Positions 59,116 to 64,000 of a stretch of 64,000 nucleotides of DNA are shown piece after piece. The stretch comes from Planococcus sp. CP5-4_YE (GTDB lineage: Bacteria > Bacillota > Bacilli > Bacillales_A > Planococcaceae), in the NCBI RefSeq assembly GCF_019042655.1, contig NZ_JAHPZO010000010.1, forward strand, positions 638 through 64,637, written 5' to 3'. Numbering within the stretch: position 1 is the stretch's first letter; each line of letters starts with the position of its first letter. The notes beneath the pieces were generated by a model that was not told where the DNA came from, did not search any database, and saw only the letters and a list, made by a program, of their open reading frames with translations. Position numbers and translations under genes: made by a program.

Positions 59116-59241
59116 TTAGATTTCGTTGCAGGTCTGGCAGTGATTGCCGTAGCACTCGTGTTGCTCTTCGATTTTCTCTCCGCAAGTGGCACACTGTTTC
59201 GGTGGCAAGTTCTTGAAGAATTCGACTACGTTCTCAATCAT
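59116..59241 (-). CDS. yhfH: YhfH family zinc-ribbon peptide, 41 aa
   Basis: Very short protein beginning MIENVVEFFKNLPPKQC. CATC (17-20) and CQTC (35-38), with an extra Cys30, form a small zinc-binding ribbon; EKIEEQHECYG matches the YhfH family as I remember it. Function unknown. ATG 59241 follows AGGAGCTGG. It sits next to the lipoate ligase gene, as yhfH and yhfJ do in B. subtilis. Confidence 0.8.
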   Translation of the reverse strand: MIENVVEFFKNLPPKQCATCGEKIEEQHECYGNHCQTCNEI

Positions 59242-59285
59242 TTCTACCAGCTCCTTTTTGTTATAGTACTGTAAGTGATAAACAC

Positions 59286-59314
59286 AGTGTATTATAACAG
59301 TTTGGATCCGTCAA
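59286..59314 (-). promoter_or_regulatory. Promoter of yhfH
   Basis: Minus-strand TTGACG (59309-59314) and TACACT (59286-59291), 17-bp spacer, 45 bp before the start codon. Confidence 0.55.
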
Positions 59315-59385
59315 CCCTCAACCGTGATTATTTTTAAAAATTCCGTTAAAATAAAGACAGTCAATAGTAAAAAAGGAGAGAGATC

Positions 59386-60378
59386 ATGTATTTCGTAGAC
59401 AATAAAGGCATTACCGATCCACGTATCAACTTGGCCATAGAGGAATATTTATTGAAAACGATGGATGTCGATCAAAACCCATTCCTGCTGTTTTATATCA
59501 ATGAACCGTCCATCATCATTGGGAAAAACCAAAATACGGCAGAGGAAATCAATACAGATTACGTCGATTCAAACGGCATCCACGTCGTACGCCGGCTGTC
59601 AGGCGGAGGCGCGGTCTATCATGACCACGGCAATTTGAACTTCAGTTTCATCACTAAAGACGATGGCAATAGCTTCCGAGATTTCCGCAAGTTCACCGAA
59701 CCGGTCGTCAAAGCTTTGCAGGACATGGGCGTCAATGCAGAGCTTTCAGGGCGCAACGACTTGCTCGCAGAAGGCCGTAAGATTTCCGGCAATGCCCAGT
59801 TCGCGACAAGAGGGCGCATGTTCAGCCATGGCACGCTGTTATTCGATACGAAGATGGATGAAGTCGTGTCGGCTTTGAAGGTCAATAAAGAAAAGATCGA
59901 ATCGAAAGGCATCAAATCGATCCGCAGCCGCGTGGCGAACATTTCGGAATTTCTCGATCAGGAAATGTCGGTGGAACAATTCCGTGAAGCCGTGCTGCAT
60001 TCGATTTTTGCCGGTGAAGAAAATGTCCGTTTCTGGGAACTCACCGATGAAGACTGGAACAATATCCACGAACTGTCGAAAGAACGATACGCGAATTGGG
60101 ACTGGAACTACGGCAAATCACCAAAGTTCAATATTAAGCAATCCCACCGTTTCCCGGTTGGCGGCATCGATGTTCGCTTGCAAGTGGAAAAAGGCACCGT
60201 ACAGGAAGCGCATATTTATGGCGATTTCTTCGGTGTTGGCGATGTATCGGAAATCGAACAGGCGATCACCGGCGTGAAATACGAACGCGCTGCACTTGCT
60301 GAAGCGATCGAAGAGATCGACATCCCGAAATTGCTCGGAGGGATCACGACAGAAGATTTCCTCAAGTTGATTTATTAA
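59386..60378 (+). CDS. lplJ: Lipoate-protein ligase LplJ
   Basis: 330-aa enzyme that activates lipoate with ATP and attaches it to E2 subunits and GcvH. The lipoyl-AMP site is RRLSGGGAVYHDHGNLNFSF; LSGRNDLLAEGRKISGNAQ and the C-terminal accessory domain follow. ATG after AAAGGAGAG. Divergent from yhfH, single-gene unit with its own terminator. Confidence 0.93.
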   Translation: MYFVDNKGITDPRINLAIEEYLLKTMDVDQNPFLLFYINEPSIIIGKNQNTAEEINTDYVDSNGIHVVRRLSGGGAVYHDHGNLNFSFITKDDGNSFRDFRKFTEPVVKALQDMGVNAELSGRNDLLAEGRKISGNAQFATRGRMFSHGTLLFDTKMDEVVSALKVNKEKIESKGIKSIRSRVANISEFLDQEMSVEQFREAVLHSIFAGEENVRFWELTDEDWNNIHELSKERYANWDWNYGKSPKFNIKQSHRFPVGGIDVRLQVEKGTVQEAHIYGDFFGVGDVSEIEQAITGVKYERAALAEAIEEIDIPKLLGGITTEDFLKLIY

Positions 60379-60388
60379 GATTTTCTGT

Positions 60389-60416
60389 AGAGCCTGCTTT
60401 CGAGCAGGCTCTTTTG
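60389..60416 (+). terminator. Terminator of lplJ
   Basis: 10-bp stem AGAGCCTGCT/AGCAGGCTCT with TTCG tetraloop and T-run. Confidence 0.88.
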
Positions 60417-60449
60417 TTAGAATAGAAGGAAATGGAAGGGGGAGTAAGT

Positions 60450-61154
60450 ATGGGTGAACAGCGGATATTCATTGTCGAAGATGATGCGAAGATCGCTTCG
60501 CTATTATCGGATACATTGCGCAAATATCATTACCAAGTGGAAACTGCGAAAGACTTTGACCGCATATTGGAGGAATTCGCTGCCTTTGACCCCCATTTGA
60601 TTCTTTTAGACATCAATTTGCCTTCTTATGATGGGTATTACTGGTGCCGGCAGTTGAGGCAGCAGACAACTTGCCCGATTTTGTTCATTTCTGCCAGATC
60701 AGGCGAAATGGATCAGGTGTTTGCACTTGAAAACGGCGGCGATGATTTCATTACGAAACCTTTCCACTATGAAATCGTCCTTGCAAAAATAAGAAGTCAT
60801 TTAAGAAGGGCTTATGGGGAATATGCACCGAAACAAGAAGAGCGAACAGTTCGTGCAGGACGGCTCGTTTTATATATGGAGCGGCTCGAATTGCATTGCC
60901 GGGAAGCGGAAATCCCGCTCCAGAAAAAAGAAAGCACTATTTTGGAACTGTTGATTGCCGCGCATCCCAAAGTGGTGACGCGTGAGCAATTGCTAGAAGA
61001 GCTATGGGATGACCAGGCGTTCGTCGATGAAAATACATTGAATGTCAATATGGCCCGCGTGCGCAAGAAGTTGACGGATTACGGCATCCAGAGTTTCATT
61101 GAAACGGTTCGCGGTGCTGGTTACCGGCTGATTCTTGGCAGGGAGGAACAATGA
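60450..61154 (+). CDS. bceR: OmpR-family response regulator (BceR-like)
   Basis: 234 aa. Receiver domain with LLDINLPSYDGYYWCRQLR, the phospho-Asp in DINLP and the YYWCR block typical of Bce-type regulators, then an OmpR winged helix (TREQLLEELWDD, VRGAGYRL). It would activate the bceAB genes downstream when antimicrobial peptides are sensed. ATG 60450 after AAGGGGGAG is preferred to ATG 60432. The kinase start overlaps its stop (ATGATG). Confidence 0.9.
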   Translation: MGEQRIFIVEDDAKIASLLSDTLRKYHYQVETAKDFDRILEEFAAFDPHLILLDINLPSYDGYYWCRQLRQQTTCPILFISARSGEMDQVFALENGGDDFITKPFHYEIVLAKIRSHLRRAYGEYAPKQEERTVRAGRLVLYMERLELHCREAEIPLQKKESTILELLIAAHPKVVTREQLLEELWDDQAFVDENTLNVNMARVRKKLTDYGIQSFIETVRGAGYRLILGREEQ

Positions 61155-62161
61155 TGCTGCGGCTATTCTTGCGTGAATACGCCGCATTTATCGTCTTTCA
61201 GATCTTGCTCGTAGGATTCATCCTGATGCTTTATTGGCTTGATGGATTCCGCAATACGGATACGGCCGTCTATTCATTCATCATCAGTTTATTGCTATTG
61301 GCTAGTTTTCTCGGTGTCCGCTTTGCGATGCGCTACCGTTATTACGAGCGCCTGCTGAGCAACCCGCCGAATATGGAGCATGCTTTGCAGCGGGAAGGGC
61401 GCTCGCCGGAAACGGTGCAGACGGAATTGTATATGCAAAAACTGTACCGCCTGTATCAATACGAAGTGCAGTCGCTTTATGCGGGGCAAACTCGCCATCT
61501 GCAATTCATCAACCAATGGGTGCACCAGATGAAGACACCGCTATCTGTCATGCACCTGTTACTGCAGGAGCCGGAAGAACTGGATAAGGCAAGCATCCGT
61601 GAAGAAGTGGATCGTTTGCGTGCAGGGCTCGACACGGTATTGATGAACGCCCGCCTCGATACATTTGAGCAGGATATGCAGATCGAGCAAGCGTCGCTGC
61701 GCGGCATGGTATCCGAAATGGTCACGGAAAACAAGCGCTTGTTCATCTCGCGCCGCGTCTATCCGGAAATCGACATCGAAGAACGCTACCAAGTGGCGAC
61801 AGACCGCAAATGGATGAAATTCATCATCGGCCAATTGCTGACGAATGCGGTAAAATACACATTCGAAGAAAACAAGAAACTGTATATCCGGGCCAGCTGC
61901 CTAGAAGGCACCATTACCTTATCGGTGCAGGATGAAGGCATCGGGATTCCGCCATCGGATTTGCCGCGCGTTACCAAGGCCTTCTTTACGGGAGAGAATG
62001 GGCGCCTGAGCGGCGAATCGACCGGGATGGGGCTGTATCTGGCCCAGGAAGTATGCAACCGGCTTGGGCATGAGCTGGAAATCACGTCATCGCCCGGAGA
62101 AGGGACGACCGTATCGATCGTCTTTCCTTATCAGGAACAGAATGTAGGGGGATCAACATGA
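61151..62161 (+). CDS. bceS: Intramembrane-sensing histidine kinase (BceS-like)
   Basis: 336 aa. Two TM helices (about 12-32 and 38-58) with almost no extracellular loop, then the phosphorylation motif WVHQMKTPLSVMHL and an ATPase domain (QLLTNAVKYT, DEGIGIPPSDLPRV, GMGLYLAQEVC). Such kinases do not sense drugs directly but through the BceAB transporter. It overlaps the bceR stop by 4 bp, and bceA overlaps its end by 4 bp. Confidence 0.9.
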   Translation: MMLRLFLREYAAFIVFQILLVGFILMLYWLDGFRNTDTAVYSFIISLLLLASFLGVRFAMRYRYYERLLSNPPNMEHALQREGRSPETVQTELYMQKLYRLYQYEVQSLYAGQTRHLQFINQWVHQMKTPLSVMHLLLQEPEELDKASIREEVDRLRAGLDTVLMNARLDTFEQDMQIEQASLRGMVSEMVTENKRLFISRRVYPEIDIEERYQVATDRKWMKFIIGQLLTNAVKYTFEENKKLYIRASCLEGTITLSVQDEGIGIPPSDLPRVTKAFFTGENGRLSGESTGMGLYLAQEVCNRLGHELEITSSPGEGTTVSIVFPYQEQNVGGST

Positions 62162-62931
62162 CAGTAGTGAAAATCGATGAAGTGACCAAAGTCTATGAAG
62201 GAAAAGTGACGCATCGCGCGTTGAACCAATTAAGCTTCGAAGTGGAAAAAGGGGAATTCCTTGCGGTGATGGGCCCTTCCGGAAGCGGCAAGACGACGCT
62301 GTTGAACTTGATATCGACAATCGATTCATTGACTTCTGGCACGATCCTCATCAATGGCATCAATCCGCATTCTTTGGATAAAGATGAGCTGCCGCTGTTT
62401 CGGCGGCGCCAGCTCGGGTTTGTGTTCCAGGATTTCAATTTGCTGCAGATGCTGACCGTGGAAGAAAATTTGGTGCTGCCGCTGACGCTTGACGGCATGC
62501 CAATCAAAGAAATGGAAAGCCGCGTCCAGGAATTGGCAGCTCGGCTTCAGTTGCAGCCGTTTCTCCATAAGAAGCCGAATGAAATTTCCGGCGGGGAAGC
62601 GCAGCGCACGGCGATCGGCCGTGCGCTCATCCATCGTCCGGCGCTCATACTCGCGGATGAACCGACCGGCAATCTCGATTCGAAAGCCTCGAAGGATGTG
62701 CTCGAGCTATTGAGCGGCTTGAGCCGTGAGGAAGGGACGACGATCATCATGGTGACGCACGACCCGATCGCAGCGAGCTATTGCGACCGTGTGCTGTTCA
62801 TCAAAGACGGCGAATTCTTCAATGAAATTTACGGGGATGATCGTCGCCAAACCTTCTACCAAAAGATCCTCAACGTGTTATCTCTATTGGGAGGCTCCGT
62901 CAATGACCTTTCGCCAACTCGCCTTCCGTAA
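62158..62931 (+). CDS. bceA: Peptide-antibiotic ABC transporter ATP-binding protein (BceA-like)
   Basis: 257-aa MacB/LolD-type ATPase. Walker A GPSGSGKTT, signature ISGGEAQRTAIG, Walker B LILADEPTGNLDS. It powers the BceB permease, which frees lipid II-cycle intermediates from bacitracin-like drugs and signals to the kinase. Overlaps bceS by 4 bp; bceB begins 29 bp before its stop codon. Confidence 0.92.
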   Translation: MTVVKIDEVTKVYEGKVTHRALNQLSFEVEKGEFLAVMGPSGSGKTTLLNLISTIDSLTSGTILINGINPHSLDKDELPLFRRRQLGFVFQDFNLLQMLTVEENLVLPLTLDGMPIKEMESRVQELAARLQLQPFLHKKPNEISGGEAQRTAIGRALIHRPALILADEPTGNLDSKASKDVLELLSGLSREEGTTIIMVTHDPIAASYCDRVLFIKDGEFFNEIYGDDRRQTFYQKILNVLSLLGGSVNDLSPTRLP

Positions 62932-64000
62932 CGTTTTCAGGAATTTGAGAAGCTATGCAGCCTTCCTATTGGCCAGCGTCTTTTCGGTCATGGTGTTCTT
63001 CATCTATTCGATGTTCATCTTCCATCCGTTATTCGAAGAAGAAGGTTTCCGTGTATTGGCAGTGCGCGGCATGTTCATCGCGGAAATTGTACTGTATATT
63101 TTCACGCTGTTCTTCTTGTTCTATTCCTTGAGCGCATTTTTACAGGCGCGGACAAAAGAATTCGGCGTCTTGATGCATCTTGGGATGAGCAAAAAGCAGC
63201 TCAATAAATTGGTTTTTTTCGAGACGATGATACTCGGCGGCCTTTCGACAGCGGCAGGGATCGTCTTCGGATTCGCGTTCACGAAATTCTTTTTCATGGT
63301 CGGCCGTGAAATCATGCAGTTGGAGGAATTGCCGCTGTATTTCTCCTGGAAGCCATTCGTTCTGACCATTGGCGCATTTGCCAGTTTGTTCATCATCATC
63401 TCGCTCATCAGCGTGTCTTTTATCCGCACGAAGCGCGTTGTCGATTTGCTGGAGGGCTTCTGGAAAACCGAAGAGGAAGCAGCGTATTCACCGGCTTTAT
63501 CGGCGTTCGGATTAGTGCTTTTGGGCGTTGCGTATTTTCTGGCGGCGACGGTGTCCGACCGTACCGTTTACATCATGGTGTTCATCGTCCCGCCGCTCGC
63601 GACGATCGGCACGTATTTGTTTTTCACGCATTCGATTCATACTTTCCTTCAATTGTATAAGAAGCGGCGCAGTATCTATTGGCATAAAACACGCCTCGTA
63701 TCGCTAGCCGAAGCAGCGGTTAAGTTAAAAGACAGCGCGCAAATGTTCTTCATCGTGACCATCGTCTCGACCATTGCCTTTCTGACGGTCGGCACGCTTG
63801 CCTCGTTCACTTCCTATACAGCGGAGTTCCGGCAAAGCAATCCGCTCGGTTTGATTTATGTTTCTTTTGAAGGCAATTCACTCGAACAGCAGCAACTGGA
63901 CCAGTTGAGGCGTGAACTCAAACAGCAGCAGCTCGCTTACACGCTCGTGCCTTTGGAAGTGAAGCGGCAGACATCGAGCGCAAGCGGCAATGACGTCGAC
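62903..64000 (+). CDS. bceB: Peptide-antibiotic ABC transporter permease (BceB-like), runs off the window
   Basis: Partial, 366 codons visible and open at the window end; family length is about 640 aa. It starts MTFRQLAFRNVFRNLRSYAAF at ATG 62903, 8 nt after GGGAGG, inside the end of bceA. TM helix 1 (about 18-38) and helices near 55-75, 100-130, 145-170, 198-220 and 230-255 are seen, then the start of the large extracellular domain (after about 315) that senses the peptide. FtsX-like fold. Completes a bceRS-bceAB module. Confidence 0.9.
   Translation, partial: MTFRQLAFRNVFRNLRSYAAFLLASVFSVMVFFIYSMFIFHPLFEEEGFRVLAVRGMFIAEIVLYIFTLFFLFYSLSAFLQARTKEFGVLMHLGMSKKQLNKLVFFETMILGGLSTAAGIVFGFAFTKFFFMVGREIMQLEELPLYFSWKPFVLTIGAFASLFIIISLISVSFIRTKRVVDLLEGFWKTEEEAAYSPALSAFGLVLLGVAYFLAATVSDRTVYIMVFIVPPLATIGTYLFFTHSIHTFLQLYKKRRSIYWHKTRLVSLAEAAVKLKDSAQMFFIVTIVSTIAFLTVGTLASFTSYTAEFRQSNPLGLIYVSFEGNSLEQQQLDQLRRELKQQQLAYTLVPLEVKRQTSSASGNDVD

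Noticed and set aside
59260-59300. Fur or PerR box upstream of yhfH
   Set aside because: The short inverted repeat (TACTGT/ACAGTGTA) does not match either consensus and overlaps an ordinary promoter.

Overview
This 64 kb window is a chromosomal segment of a low-to-mid GC Gram-positive bacterium of the Planococcaceae (Caryophanaceae), most likely Planococcus, Planomicrobium or a close relative. Three things point there: strong AGGAGG-type ribosome binding sites, the Bacillus-type rRNA-tRNA array, and a gene order that follows the Bacillus subtilis yhe-yha-ecs-hem-yhf region. That region includes yheE, yheB, yheA, yhaQ/P/O/N/M, prsA, hpr, yhaH, trpP, hit, ecsAB, yhaA, hmoB, hemE, hemH, yhfH and lplJ. 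I see no prophage, CRISPR array or insertion-sequence transposase.

Positions 1-2340 hold the end of a 23S rRNA gene, a 5S gene with its own promoter, and 17 tRNA genes. The tRNAs include two identical tRNA-His copies and two identical tRNA-Leu copies, each Leu copy followed by a hairpin with the same hexaloop. A structured leader with a terminator then precedes a P2-type cation ATPase (2632-5295). Positions 5300-30300 are mostly housekeeping and accessory genes: a tail-to-tail pair of C45-type hydrolases, queG-trmL, an NCS2 purine permease behind inverted PurBox-like sites, bdbC with a membrane thioredoxin, yhcX, pgcA, an AirSR-like two-component system, rsgA behind a leader peptide and hairpin, membrane channels and metal transporters (MscS, CDF, CNNM/CorC), and a chrA-kynU-kynB cluster for part of tryptophan catabolism.

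Positions 30300-46300 contain a cysteine-less ArsC-like protein, a universal stress protein, a bmrCD-like heterodimeric multidrug exporter controlled by a leader peptide and attenuator, the yheE/B/A genes, an enoyl-CoA hydratase, the yhaQP exporter (its ATPase is frameshifted at an A7 run), and the yhaO-yhaN-yhaM nuclease operon with 4-bp overlaps. Two copies of a dispersed intergenic repeat (38264-38650 and 46544-46776) are each bracketed by a duplicated, locus-specific terminator hairpin. This is the most unusual structure in the window.

Positions 46800-64000 carry the exported foldase prsA, the regulator hpr, yhaH, trpP (with TRAP-like GAG triplets over its ribosome binding site), hit divergent from ecsAB, amidohydrolase yhaA, a Na+/Ca2+ exchanger, heme degradation (hmoB) divergent from heme synthesis (hemEH), lipoate ligase lplJ, and a complete bceRS-bceAB antimicrobial-peptide sensing and detoxification module whose permease runs off the window end.
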